Shown here piece after piece: positions 27,103 to 49,446 of a DNA stretch of 64,000 bases. The DNA is from Vespa crabro. Lineage: Eukaryota > Arthropoda > Insecta > Hymenoptera > Vespidae. The DNA is taken from contig NC_060960.1 in NCBI RefSeq assembly GCF_910589235.1, forward strand, positions 2,422,839 to 2,486,838, given 5' to 3'. Position numbers and translations under genes: made by a program. The stretch's first letter is position 1. The number at the start of each line of letters is the position of its first letter. The notes below the pieces were generated by a model. That model saw only the letters and a list, made by a program, of their open reading frames with translations. It was not told where the DNA came from and ran no database searches.

Positions 27103-29617
27103 CAACGGACTGACGATGATTCTACTATAAAATCCGCGATATGGGGTTGACATGTCCCTTACCGAAAATTGACGTTCGAAATGCTAACTAGAGAACGGTC
27201 AATACCCGCTTACGGATAACAAGAACGTTGCAACATCAGAAACCTCAATTACCACACTATTAAGCATGACCGTTCGTGCTTTCCTAATTTCGAAAGATAA
27301 AACGAAGAATTCTGACTCCCATCTGGCTTCCATACATCACTCTTTCACACGACTGATCTTTTATTCGAAATTTCAAGCAAAAAAAAACTAAGTCCATGGT
27401 AGAACACCTACGCTTATGTCCATCGAACATAAAATGTACATGAAATATAAATGAATTTAAATATTGAATTAAAATTATTTTATATTTAGTGCGCGTTATG
27501 AGCAATGTAAAGTTTCAACAATCGTAATATTATTGAAATATTAGTTTATTGTATTCCACGTATATTATAGTTTGTTTAAATAATTAAACATTTATCAAAA
27601 TAATAAATTAGTTAAGTTTAGATGCTCGGGAAGAGTGATCTACGATGTTCACTTATCGAAATGCAAAAGAAAAATAAACCGATAATTATCGAAGTCCACG
27701 AAAAATAATGTAATAGTTTTTATCTAATATCAACTATTCGAAAAAGCCGTATCCTCGCTTGAATCTTCAATTTTAAAATGAGATCTTATTCATCAAAATC
27801 ATTCAAGAAATATTTCCATACTTATTATTGGCGTAAACCATTACAAAACCAGGAATGAAAAACAGCTTTAATTAAAGAGATCAAAAAAAATTCTACATCG
27901 ATGTGCGTTGAACTCTTTATGATGATCCGAAATGATCGATAATTTGAAAACACTAAAAATTTATATTTTTACATAACTATGACGTAGTCTTTAATAAAAG
28001 AGAAAGGAATGTATTTTTTTAATGAAACTAGATATGTACAAAAATAATCATTAATAATTACCTCATTATATATTGAAAAACTCATTAAGTTCAACAAATA
28101 TTTATCATTGAAACGATTTGCATCATAAATATTTAACACCATTGAATTAATAGTGTCTTAATAATAGTGAATTAATAATTAAATTTGATAATGCAGTTAA
28201 ATAATAAAATGCAATAAATTTATTTATGTACGAGTGTAAAAACAAAGATAACAAAGAGTGTGTACCTTGAAAATGGCAACACATGAAACGAAATCAATAT
28301 AAATCAATTAGTTTTGTAATTTTGATAGAAAAAGCTCCAAACAAAAGCTCAAACGAAGCCCCTTACAGAAAGAAAGCCGATCAGCCATGGAGTACAAAGT
28401 TTCAAATGAAATGAGATAGTGTACAAAGACTAGGAAAAAGTCTAAAGAGAAGAGTGAAACAAAGATACAATGAATGCATCGAATGCAAGTCATCTTTACA
28501 AAGGACGACTGTCTCGTAGGAAATAAATTTATTTATTTAATACATTTTTTTTAATCATAATATCAAAAATTTCTTAATTATTTAAAAGAATACGTTATTA
28601 CAAATTTTTAATATAAATAATTATATTCCTTGATGTAATATAAAATAAAAATTTTATTTAAATGAATATAAAATAATTGAAAGTATCACAAACGTTGCTT
28701 GTGCATGATACAACTGTAAATTAAATTATAGAGACGTGCTTACCCACGCACACATATGCGTACACGCAGTCCAGCGCACGCACGCAATCCAACGCACGTT
28801 AGACGATAGAATGAATCGTAACGAGTGTGGCAGATGTTTGGGAATCATTACATCCTTCCTCCCTTCAATCGATCTTTCCTTCTACGATATATATTTATTC
28901 AAATGAAATGCCTGGACATTCATGCAAACTTACTTAATGAAAGTACACTCAAGATCTTGAGTGTTGTTTTACCAAGAATATAAAATAAAGAGAGAGAGAG
29001 AGAGAGAGAGAGAGAAAATGTCATTAAATCTCAAATAAATACGCATATTAATCTTAGGAAAGGATAGATGGTAAGAAAACGTCGCAGGAAAATTTTGAAG
29101 ATGTTGAAACCCGTTAATTTTATTGCTACTCAAAGTTAAGAATGGCTACACATTTTACGAAATGTTTTCTTCGTTTGGAGAATCTGAGGGAAAAGGAAAA
29201 ACAGAAAAATAGAAAAAGAAAGAAAGAGAGAAAGAGAGAGAGAAGGATCAAGATGCAAATATCGGCAAGATCATTGAAACACAGTCCACGTTCACGGTAG
29301 AATATCGCAAATCGGTGCTGTTTGAGTAGGAGTATGGTAAATGTGAAGGATCCAAGAGCGAACACGTAATGCTCGTAAAAGTGAAACTCGTGAAAAAGCG
29401 CTCGTTAAATCATACATTTTTCTCTACGTGCTGCTATTTCTCCTCTTCCTCTTCATTTTTTCTTTTGCCCTTCTCAACGTTCTCCGAATGTCTGATATTT
29501 GAAAGCCCACTCGACCAAATTATTTCTTCTCTTTTTGCTGATAAATCATTCGAACAATACTGCCCATCAAAAATTAATAGATGTGCAAAGTGAATCGATA
29601 AAGATATTATTGATAGT

Positions 29618-29621
29618 GATA

Positions 29622-29670
<49 letters not shown>

Positions 29671-29877
29671 TTATATATATATATAAATATACACTTATAT
29701 ATATATATAAATATATACACTTATATATATATATACACTTATATATATATAAATATATACACTTATATATATATATATATATATATAAATATATACACTT
29801 ATATATATATATAAATATATACACTTATATATATATATATATATATACACTTATATATATATATATAAATATATACA

Positions 29878-29919
<42 letters not shown>

Positions 29920-29975
29920 TATACACTTATATATATATATATATATAAATATATACACTTATATATATATATATT
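29618..29975. repeat. TACACTTATATATA minisatellite
   Basis: About a dozen units, each a CACTTA core in a TA background of variable length, often with AAATATA before it. Confidence 0.9.
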
Positions 29976-30710
29976 AATAATCTATATTATTAATTTATAA
30001 TATATATTAATGATAATAAACCATTATAATAATATAAAAATAATAAATGGATATACACAAAGATAATTCAATATTAACAATGACTATTATTGGAATTAGA
30101 TCGACTTATTAAATTGGAAAAAAATTTATTATAAAAATAATTTAAAAAAAAAAGAAAATTGATTTCGACGATTCTAATCCTACTTGTATTCTTTTCAAAA
30201 CTAAGGATAAATACTGAAAGAACATCTGCTCGCGACAGAAAAGTCAATGAGTTTACTTACATTTAAAAAAAAAAGTAACAAAAAAAGGTCCTGGGATTCT
30301 TCTCGATCGACCTAAGCATCGAAAAAATTAAGACGCTTCTTCTCTTTTTTCTTATTTTCTCTTGATAAAGGATAGCAATTTTTCTCATAACTGTATATTC
30401 GTGAAGAAAAAACGAATCAGAATGTTCCTTCTTCCTTTTTTTTTTCCTTTTTCTCTATCCCCTTCAAGGAAAAATAATTTATTCTCTGGCGAACACTTTA
30501 CCTACCACCTTTCTTCGTCTTTCAAGACCACTTAAATTATTTACTTCAAGATGGCGATACTCTTAGTCAAGATACAGACATCTAATTATAACTAATAGCT
30601 CAACGACTTAAATTATCATATAAATTCAATCTCTAATAAAAATATACAAAATATTCTCCATATATTAGTACTTTTACGCACAGGATTAAAATAGGGAACA
30701 TTTTAAATCA

Positions 30711-30748
30711 TTTCTACGTTATTATACATTTTCTACGTTATTATACAT
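30711..30748. repeat. Perfect 19-bp tandem duplication
   Basis: TTTCTACGTTATTATACAT occurs twice in direct succession, followed by GAAA. Confidence 0.9.
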
Positions 30749-31445
30749 GAAAATAATGAAAGAAATAAAAAAACTTGAAAAATGAGATAGGAATATATAT
30801 TTTTTTCATTTTATTAGTTTTTATGGCTTCACCTGTTGAATTAAATTAAAAATTTTATAGTTATAATATATGTAAAATATTTTTTAGCAAACATATGGCT
30901 TCCTTTTTTTTACGAACTACGTGGAAATACATAATGGCTGAATATTTATACCATATTAGACGAAAAATACAGAATAAAATATATAATAATCGCAATATTA
31001 TTTCGAAAGCATTTCTCACTATTGTTGATCTGAGTCTAACACATGAGACAGATTTCATCTTAGCAATGAAGAGAAGGAAATGTAAATGGATGATAGTTCG
31101 CGAATAACTCAATAGTTTAACCTAGTTAACTGACTAAAGCAGAGTTTCTTGGTAGAACTTCGATGATAAGGACCAACCTCTGTTGTGGAGCCTAAAACAA
31201 TGAATGTTAGCCAATAGAGAAGTCAACGCTGGAGTTACTTTCTAATAGTATGCTCTAATGGGAAACATACTAAAACGATTCACCATCCACTCTGAAATCA
31301 TCAAATAGACCAATACCAGTAATAGTCTAATTCAAAAACGGTTTGTATGCTAGTGGAATAAAATCACAAATAATATTATAAAACAGAAATTTTTCGAACA
31401 AAATATCAAAAACTAATTTCGTAAAATAAAATTTCTACGAGAGAG

Positions 31446-31447
<2 letters not shown>

Positions 31448-31503
<56 letters not shown>

Positions 31504-31520
31504 ATATATATATATATATC
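31448..31520. repeat. TA microsatellite
   Basis: Two TA runs split by TTGATATA. Confidence 0.9.
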
Positions 31521-31971
31521 AGCGATAAAAAATAAATAAAATAAACTTTGCTTTCATTATTAAAAATGAACGAAAGAAGATCGAACGAACGAAATAAAAA
31601 ATACTCATAATACAGAAATATGTAAAGACTTTGCCTTGATATTCCTATAACAACAAAGGATTGCAAAAATAGAATTGAATTTTGCATAACGTAATACCCA
31701 TACACATGGATTCATCTTTCTGAAATGAAAACAAAGTTACCATTTTTACAAAGAGATATATGTATTTCATAAAGTTGGATATCGTATCGTTAGATATGTG
31801 TATTCATACGTATATACATATATGTATGTATTTCAACCAACATGTGGTATATCTAGATGGTATTGATTATCGAATAACGATACCTGCATAAAGGTTTTAT
31901 TTCGTCTCGTCATGATGTTAATTAAATTTAAGAAAAAATTTGTAATTAATTGTGTTGACTCATTGTCGTTC

Positions 31972-32002
<31 letters not shown>

Positions 32003-33825
32003 ATCTATTTCTGATACTGTTACATTATTAATTACATATAATAAAGAATAAATTAATTAATAACATATAAATATCATTTAAATATCATTATTTCATGAAA
32101 TTGCACTTTTTATTTTTTATTTAAAACCGATAAAAAATTAATATTTATTTATATTCGATTGTTATTTCAATTGAATTATTATAATTAAGATAAATTTTAT
32201 TAATGGTCATATCTATTTTTATCTTAATTAATATAGAAATAAAAGAAATTATAAATGAATATTTTTACAAATTTATTTTCATAGATAATTTCCTTTAAAT
32301 ATAAAAGTTATATCAATTATAAATGTTCAAAAAATATATTTAATTCTTATTTGACATCCTTCTTTTACATTTTATAATTTTAATTTGTTCTTTTACGAGA
32401 CATACTACTCAGTACATAAACGAATTCAAGATATAGACGTCCACTTAAATTAATCGTTAATTAGATCATATTTAGAGCCATGAGATGCAGAGAGAAACAA
32501 AAAGAAAAATAGAAAGAGAGAATAAAAGAACGAAGAAAGAAATCATTATTATAAGAACATGGAAGTGCTCTGGCATCTGGACAAGCGAGCAACTGTGAGT
32601 GTACTCACGTTTGACTTTGACGTTTGAAAAGAGAGAACTCTATTTGATACATCTCTACCATATTTACTAGAACTACCCTGTGCATACGTATTTGTTTAAG
32701 GATTCTTCGATTTCACTCTCTTCAAAGACTAGTTTTCCGTTTTGGTAAAGATCAATAACATCGACGATCACTTTTACTAATAACTAACTTACTACCTAGA
32801 CGTAATAATTAATAATAACTATCTACTAACAGTTAGAAAAATATATTTCAAAACAGATTTTATTCATAGAAGAAATTTTATTTTGCGCTAAGCGCATAAA
32901 GTGATTTAATTTAATTATTAAGAAATTGATTTTAGTGATTCATCCCAAAGTCGAAATATTATACTTTAGAACGAACAAATTTTATAAGTAATATTCCAAT
33001 ACGAGATATCTTTCAGAAGAAATAGAATTAAATCAAAAATAGGATTGAACGAATATCGCAATTGTGATAAAAGTAAGCGCACGTTGGGTTTTGCGTTTCA
33101 TTCAGAACAATTTTACAGAGCCCAGTTAAAATTTTTAACAGATTTAAAAGCGTATTTATGCTTTTTGGAATCGTTGACTGGTGAAAGCAAAAAAAAAAGA
33201 AAAGAAGAAAAAATTCTGCCTGCATAGATGGAGCAAAAATGTTTTTTTTTATCCCCGGCATGCACGAACCGCGTAGACGAAAATGGATTATGAACCATAA
33301 CACGCGTTACGTGCTTACAGGCTTCCATAGCACAGTATGCTATTCATTTTACAAGCATATTTTCACCTACATTTTATCTTCCACTAGCTTAATAAACATT
33401 AACTTAGTTTATTATTCGTTTACATTAATGCAATGATTAAATACAACATTACAATATAGGCATACTTTCTTCAATTTAAAATATTTATGAAATTATATGA
33501 ATTTCTGAAAATTTTAAACGAAAAAAGAAACTCTTCGAGAACGATGTCGCATTAATTTAATAAAAATTAGTAACAATATTCTTTTCAATTTTCAATATGT
33601 TCTATTCTTCACAATCTTTCGTTAAATCACGAAATTTCATGAATTTCGAAAAAATTTTTGTTTTTAAAGAGTTCTGAAAAATGCACTCTTTTCATTGTAC
33701 AATTATACCTCTTTGCATTTTTCACTCTTTGCAATAATTTCCTAGAATATATCTTTCTGGAATATATTTTTTTTTTAACACGACATAAACGATTAACCAA
33801 TAGGTAAAAGAATTATAATGATGTG

Positions 33826-33900
33826 ATCTTATATATATAATATATATATTTATATAATTTATATAATATATATATAATTATATATGTATATATATATATT

Positions 33901-33944
<44 letters not shown>
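33826..33944. repeat. Interrupted TA microsatellite
   Basis: TA/TAATA/TACATA mixture ending in about 40 nt of pure TA. Confidence 0.85.
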
Positions 33945-33945
<1 letters not shown>

Positions 33946-36900
33946 TATAAATGAGATACATAATAGAGATTTATAAACATATGTATATATATTTATAGGA
34001 AATATAATGAATTTACAAATATTTTTTAAACTTAAACATTATTATTATATTAATTATTAATAATAATTTCTAAAATTATTATTATTAAGTAAGTAGTATC
34101 TACTTACTTAATCTAATAATAAAAAATAAGAGGTGAAGCAAAAGATACGTTTATTTTCGTATCGTCGATGAAACAACGATATTATTGATTTCAGTCTTAC
34201 ATTAGTCTGTGGTACACTTTTCCTGAGGTTAAATCGCACAGAACACATCTTGCTATTTTGATGTAGAGTACAAGAAAGCTTTCAGCAACTGTTTGTTTTT
34301 TCTCCCTCTTTGTCTTACTTCTTTTGTCTCTCTCTCTCTCCCTCTCTCATTCTCTCTTCCTTCTGTTTCTTCGAAAAGCAGAGTACCGGGAAAACGTACA
34401 GCACTCAGTAACACGTTTACATTACCACCAAAGACGACGAAGAGGTTACTCGAGCATCGATTTATAGAAAACGGTTCTCGAATATGCGGTTTGTCGATTA
34501 ATACAACTACAAATTTTTGTTTACAAACGACTCTCATTTCTTTACTTTCCATCATAGCCGATAAAAAATACAGAATCCTTTTATCTCGAATAAAAATGAA
34601 AATAGCAACACGATTATTTAAATAAAGTTTTTCAAATTGCTGAGTAAGCAATGAATGTTATCGAGTTTCTTTCCATTCTAGATTTTTGAAATGCTTAAAC
34701 GAGCTCGAATATTAAACGTTTGAAAAGATTGTAAGAATCTGAACGTGAGGCGCTTACAAATGATCAAATTATGCGTGTTACTTTAGCAAATTCGGCTTAG
34801 CAGCATCCGTGTTCCGTGGAAGATATGACGAAGATAGGAAAAAAGGTATCATAATATTTAACTTGGAAAAAAACGTTCACTACAAAAAGTTCCTTAACTA
34901 AGACTTCCTTGCATCATTTATTATGTAAATACGATTTATGTACAAAAACTATTGCATCGGTTAAATAACAATTATTTTGATATTCGAAAGAAATTTCTTT
35001 TTGATTTTGAATGTTTTTCTCTTAAACTTACGTTTACTTGTGTACAAAAAAAAAATATAAAATAATTATTAACAATAAATAATGATCATTGCGAACGTGA
35101 AATATTTCACTTTTCAATATGTAACTCTCAAAATTCGCTCGAACTTTTTATTTTATAAAGCATCGTAGAAAAGAAGAAAAAAAGAGATAAGAAAATAAAA
35201 GTAAACAGAAAAATAAACGTCAGAATTATATATTTTTTATCTAAAGACGTATGATTCCTCGATCTTCCTTCTTGGAATTTTTAAATGGAAAAGTTCATGC
35301 ATTTATTACATTCGAGAAAATTTCAAATTGTAAATATCAAAGAAAATCCGATTCGATAAACGGCATATATGAATTTGTTATCAAGATTACGACTTACATT
35401 TAAATATAATCAATTATGAAATGAAAAAAGAAAAAAAGGAAGAAATTGAATAGTTATTATCTTTAATTGATAAAATCGCGATCGATTGTCATTTCGATCC
35501 AATTAAGAACATGATAAAAAAGAAAAGAAAAGGTAATAATATTGAACTAACAAAAAAAAACTTTTTATTTTGAATCTACTCGTCTTCCTTGTCGTTCAGT
35601 AAAACGTATAAATTAATTAAATTAATAATAATTATTTTTAAAAAAATGAGATTTAGAAATGAAATTATAGTTTACATTTTTATTGGATCGACAAGAAAGT
35701 TTTTCAAGAAAGTTTTTCAAGAAAGTATATATAAATTTCATTCGTAAGAATGACGTTCAAATAATTCAAGAGAAACCGAACTTGTTCTTTGTACCATTTG
35801 ACGAAGAAGAAAAGTAGTTACGAAGGGGAATACGAGAATCGGTGATAACTAGACACCCGTCAACTTTATTGTCACGTCTCAAAGAACATTTCAATGTCTT
35901 CAAACTCGCGTAACGAGAGTTACTGTATAACGAGATCCTCTTCACGGCTTGCATTCTTGCTTATTTTCATCTAATTAAATCGAATTATATCAAAAGAAAT
36001 GAAAATAAATAATTTTTTACCATTTTTTTCTTTTTTTTTTTATAAAACTTCTCTTCGCATCATTAATGATATTTAATTATTCAACCTAGTCAATAAAAAT
36101 ACTATTGGATTTTAATCCAATTAATATCAGTCATATTAGATTTTTAATTGATTTAAATCAAAGTAAAATAAATATAATTACGTGTTACTTAATATATATA
36201 TATATATATATATGTGTATATGTATATATACAATCCGGAACAAAATGATAGCCTATTTTATACTTTAATCAATTGTTAATGATAGTTGTATACATATACA
36301 TATAAAAAAAATTTCGAAGAGAATTTTCTTCTGATTTTAATAAACATAAAATAAATATAATTATATGTTAATTTATATAAACGTAAAAGTAACTTACATA
36401 AGACATGTCTTTTTTCTACGACCTACGACAGTAGGGGACTGATGCTCTAAACAAAACAAAGAAAAAACGAAGCATAAAAGAAATAAAAACAAAACGATCA
36501 CATCTAAACGTAACAATCACAATACAGAACATTTATCTAAATATTTTTCTTTTTATTTTCTTAATAAAAATATCTAACAAAAACATAACGTGTTAAAAGT
36601 ATCGAGAATTTTCTAGGCATGAATAAGGATTCGTTATACGATCGAACAAATCATCTTTGAATTCCGCAATCAGTCCTAAATTGTCTCGAAGGGACTTGCT
36701 TGATTCTTCGTTATCGTCGACAAAAATTTTCTTCCTTTCACGAGGGGAATCGAATGAAAGAAAGCTACAATGGTTTTCTTCTTTTTTTTTCCTTTTTTTA
36801 GAAACTGCTCGGTTGTAGCACGTAATCGCAATGATATTAGACGCTCATTCAATTCGACTAATTGTGAACGAACCTTTTGCACCTCCCTTGAATCCTAATG

Positions 36901-38148
36901 CAGTGGCTTCAGTGTCTATTTCGTGCGTTATCTTCTTTGTTCCTTTGTATCTCAAATACGAAATAACTTTTATAGAAAAATACTTGAAATTACATTTTGT
37001 AAAAGTATTTTTAAAAATGTAACCATCGTAAAAATGTGATTTTCCATTTAACGATAATAAGAGAATATAAAATTTATTAATACCCAAGTACGTATATATT
37101 ACATACAAAACAATAAATACATACATACATTTGATGTGCATTTAGTTTTATGAATAACTATCACAAATATTTCTAATCATTAATATTATTATAATCATAT
37201 AAATATTAAAATTGTTTGAAAAGTAAACACTATCGTAAAAACTTTATTTTTCATTAATCAAATTCGGGGATAAAATAAATATAAAGGAAATATATATATG
37301 TATATAAATATTATATGCATTTAATTTTATGAAGCCACGATCAAGAACGTTTTAATCGTTAGTACGATCATTAACATAATCGTTATTACCTTAGAACGAT
37401 ATCGCCTAACGTAAAAGCCTGCACTTAGCGGATTCTCAAAGGTTATTTCATCGATAGGCAATTACAAAGACCATCCTATGCGCCTCTCATATGTAGGTCA
37501 CCGTGATGACATTATGAGCAGTAATAGTAATTACTCGAACCGGAAATGGAAGAGAGACGAAGAGATCATTTCCGTGGGACCATCGCAAATTGAACGAGAT
37601 AGTAAATCTGATAAGCGAATTAACCAGATTTAATATGGCTACGAATTGACACGTTCGATCATCCGTATAATTAATAATCTTCATATTTCTTAATTTGAAT
37701 TTGAAAAGCCTTAAAGACAATTTACATAGCGACCATATTTATGCGAATGAATTAATAGATTCATCTTGCCTGAGAATAATAAAAGCTGTTCAATGAAATG
37801 GAAATATCGAACTTAACGGAGACCTCTTTTGAATTTTCTCTCTTACCTGGATTAAATCCTTAAAGATCGAAGAAAATTGAAAAAAAAAAAATATAATAAA
37901 TCGAAATAATTAATCGAATAAGAAATAAATTATTTGCGTGTATGTAATATATTAATTATTCATTTGTGGAGATTTGAGATATTTATAGTATTTTAAAAAT
38001 AAATATAAATCAAAGCGATACAATAAATTTTATTGTAACAATATTAGCATATTATATAAAGAACATAATTATCACAATTAAAATCTATCTTATTGTAATA
38101 TTTCGATTATTTCAATAAAATATACAATAATAATAATTTTCTTTGAAA

Positions 38149-38154
38149 TTTATT
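38149..38154 (-). terminator. Candidate poly(A) signal of OPLAH (AATAAA on the minus strand)
   Basis: AATAAA lies about 300 nt past the OPLAH stop. A second copy sits at 38,028-38,033. Either could end the transcript; base composition alone would produce several such hexamers here. Confidence 0.3.
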
Positions 38155-38454
38155 ATCTATCCAGAACGACACATTCTTCCTATCAAAGTTAAACTAAACT
38201 TCCTAAACCTGTCGTATACGTTGAGATATCCTTTCAAGTGTATCAAACTACCGATAATCCCTCTCTCCCACTTTCCTCTTCCTTCCAGGTGCATACTTCG
38301 TAAGTAACTATTACTAAATTCTCTTAGCTAGCTATATAAACTTTCATAGATACATACACGCACATTTGATACGAAGAAGCGTTAAACGATGAGTAACTCG
38401 GAACCAGTGATGTAACGAATAGATTAAATCGATTTTCTAGGACTTAACTTTGCG

Positions 38455-47273
<8,819 letters not shown>

Positions 47274-47663
47274 GTTCACCGTTCTAGCACCACCTACTAC
47301 TTAATCGTCAAGAGTTCACTTCGTTCGTTCAATGGCGTAGAGAAAAACCTAATTCAAATAATCGAAAGAGATAACGAACGAAATATTTTTAGTAAAGTCA
47401 TCAATATAAATACTATTATCTGCTAAACAAACATTTCCAATAAAATTCTATTCTCTTTAAGATTTCGCGCTGTTTTCAAATTTAAATATTTCACACGATA
47501 TTACTTTATTTACAAAAGTATTTTAATTATCATTGCGATAATGGGCGATCTATCATTAACTATAACAATTTTATCCTTTCAGTTATTTTTAGATCTCGCA
47601 CATTCCGTATAAACGATTTAAACAAAATAATTTTTCATTAACATTGAGAATGAATTGACAAAG

Positions 47664-47665
<2 letters not shown>

Positions 47666-47712
<47 letters not shown>
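47666..47712. repeat. TA microsatellite upstream of OPLAH
   Basis: About 46 nt of TA between the OPLAH ATG and its possible promoter. Confidence 0.95.
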
Positions 47713-47715
<3 letters not shown>

Positions 47716-48010
47716 CAAAGCAAAATATAAAATATATTTCCTTTATGAAGTTTTATATTCGTTCGGTATTTTATAATCACGATTATTTTGAAGACTAATC
47801 AAACAATTTATTTAGTTATTATAGTACTCATGACTCGCGTTAAAAGTACAGTCAGCTTGAATCTATCTACAGAGATTAAAATATTGCGCAAATACGTATT
47901 ATTTATCATTTACTATAGTAAATAAAACCAAAAAAAAAAACGAACAAAAGAAATTAATCGCTGATAATTAACGAAGAAAAAATTATATTTAATTTATAAA
48001 AAATAATATG

Positions 48011-48120
48011 ATACTTACGTGACCTCAAAAATTTTATCGATAGAACTTGCCTTCGAAAGAGAAACACTGAATGACGCTAACTACGCTGTTAGAAAGCGTC
48101 TATGTAGATAAGTATATATA
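48011..48120 (-). promoter_or_regulatory. Possible OPLAH promoter and untranslated first exon
   Basis: On the minus strand a strong donor (GTAAGTAT, 48,018-48,011) lies about 740 nt upstream of the OPLAH ATG. About 50 nt above it is TCAGTG (48,070-48,065), which matches the arthropod initiator core TCAGT. A TATATATA run lies at 48,113-48,120. That run is about 45-52 nt from the initiator, farther than the usual 30, so it may be unrelated. No strong acceptor was seen just before the ATG, so the 5' UTR structure is tentative. Confidence 0.25.
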
Positions 48121-49057
48121 CGTTTGACGGAAAGACCGTTCATCAGTTGTTCGCTCAGATTTTTTTGATTGTTAGGAACAGCCAGTTACGTAATATCGAC
48201 GTAGTAACGACGATGTGAAATAATAACGATAATATTCCGCTATAATGATGAGACAAAAAGTAATCTCAAATGTGAATGAAATCGTTATTTCGATCTAAAT
48301 ATACTTATTATATACTCGCCTTGACCTATATATACTATAATCTAAATATTATCTAATAAAGAGAATAATAAAATACTTTCAAAACGATTTACATCAATCT
48401 CTCAAATATAATTAAATATCCGTATATTTCGATAATAATATTTTTTATATTCGATAGAAGCGTTAAAGATGTCGTTAGAAAATTCAATGAGAACCACTGG
48501 ATTCGTACAGAGGTTGCGCACAAAAGTTTTGGAAAGATTTATTAAATTGATAGTACATAACCGTGGAACTTTTGAATTTACGTTATTTTTAATTGAAAGT
48601 TTAATAAAAACTTACAATAAAAGAATAATAAATGAGATTTTTATTTTACTTTGCCCGAAGCGTACGAATTTTTCATAAATGTTTTAATAATTGAAAAAAT
48701 TTATTTAACGAAGTACTTACGATGATGCTTTTAAAAAAATATCAGAATCGTGTGCAAATGAATATGTAATCTTATTTATACCTACGCCATGATCGTTCTT
48801 TCTTGTTTTTGCGAATAAAACTCTTAAGTGTTTGGTCGAGTCTGATGCCATGTCATGTTGACGTCATTAAATGTATATTGTTTAATCTTTAAAATCATAT
48901 CAAATATCTCGAATATACTAATTTATTAATTTAACGAGCAATATCTTTTTCATAGTTTACAACATATATCTTGGCATCACATTACAAAAAAAATTTTCCT
49001 CTTTTGGCATATTCGTCTCTTACCACTGTTGTTTGTCCTTTTTTCTTTTTCTTTTAT

Positions 49058-49185
49058 ATATATATATATATATTTTTATGTATGTATTTATGTATGTATG
49101 TATGTATGATGTATGTATGTATGTATGTATGTATGTATGTATGTATGTATGTATGTATGTATGTATGTATATATGTATATATATA
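49058..49185. repeat. TA then TATG microsatellite between Fatp and OPLAH
   Basis: About 20 TATG units, one broken by an ATGATG shift, flanked by TA. The open frame across it (Tyr-Val-Cys-Met) is a repeat product. Confidence 0.95.
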
Positions 49186-49275
49186 ATAAATAAATTTTAC
49201 AAACGTTTAATTGTACAATTAATCCCTCGAACGCGTTAAATTCGATCAGTCGAGACGAGACTATCTAAATAATTT

Positions 49276-49281
49276 TTTAAT
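49276..49281 (-). terminator. Candidate poly(A) signal of Fatp (ATTAAA on the minus strand)
   Basis: This variant hexamer lies about 166 nt past the Fatp stop, beyond the pyrimidine-rich tract at 49,343-49,438. No canonical AATAAA was noticed closer. The call rests on position alone. Confidence 0.25.
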
Positions 49282-49342
49282 CACCAATCCACAAATTTCT
49301 TGACGGCTTTCGAATACAAAAATATGTTCATAATTTTAGCAA

Positions 49343-49438
49343 GAAAGAGAAAGAAAGAAAGAAAGAGAGAGAAAGAAAGAGAGAAAAAGAAAGAGAGAGA
49401 AAGGGAAAGAGAGAGAAAGGGAAAGAGAGAGAAAGAGA
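49343..49438. repeat. GA/GAAA purine tract, read as a CU/CUUU tract in the Fatp 3' UTR
   Basis: About 95 nt of GAAA/GAGA repeats on the plus strand begin 9 nt past the Fatp stop. In the sense transcript this is a long pyrimidine tract at the very start of the 3' UTR. Confidence 0.85.
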
Positions 49439-49446
49439 AGGAACTT

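Larger units (their letters stand above)
27103..38000. other. No gene recognised between element X copy 2 and the OPLAH 3' end
   Basis: Long AT-rich stretches with repeats at 29.6, 31.4 and 33.9 kb. Unique pockets lie at 27,110-27,450, 28,740-28,870, 31,100-31,340, 32,560-32,790, 33,040-33,330, 34,240-34,640, 36,590-36,960 and 37,370-37,720. Overlapping ORFs of 110 and 132 codons lie at 34.25-34.65 kb on opposite strands; neither resembles a known family and both include CT/GA repeat. Confidence 0.55.
47274..49275. other. Intergenic region between OPLAH start and Fatp end
   Basis: Contains the OPLAH upstream region, a 69-codon plus-strand ORF at 48469-48678 that I do not recognise, a perfect palindrome TGACGTCA (48859-48866, CRE-like) and the TATG repeat. 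No third gene is supported. Confidence 0.6.

Noticed and set aside
29618..29975. Regularly spaced units considered as a CRISPR array
   Set aside because: Units are TA minisatellite with no unique spacers, in a eukaryotic context.
34253..34651. Opposite-strand ORFs of 110 and 132 codons
   Set aside because: Both run through a CT/GA tract and mirror each other. No homology seen; likely a CpG pocket with few stops.
48061..48120. Classical TATA-plus-initiator promoter for OPLAH
   Set aside because: Spacing of 45-52 nt is too long for a standard pair, so it is kept only as a weak regulatory call.
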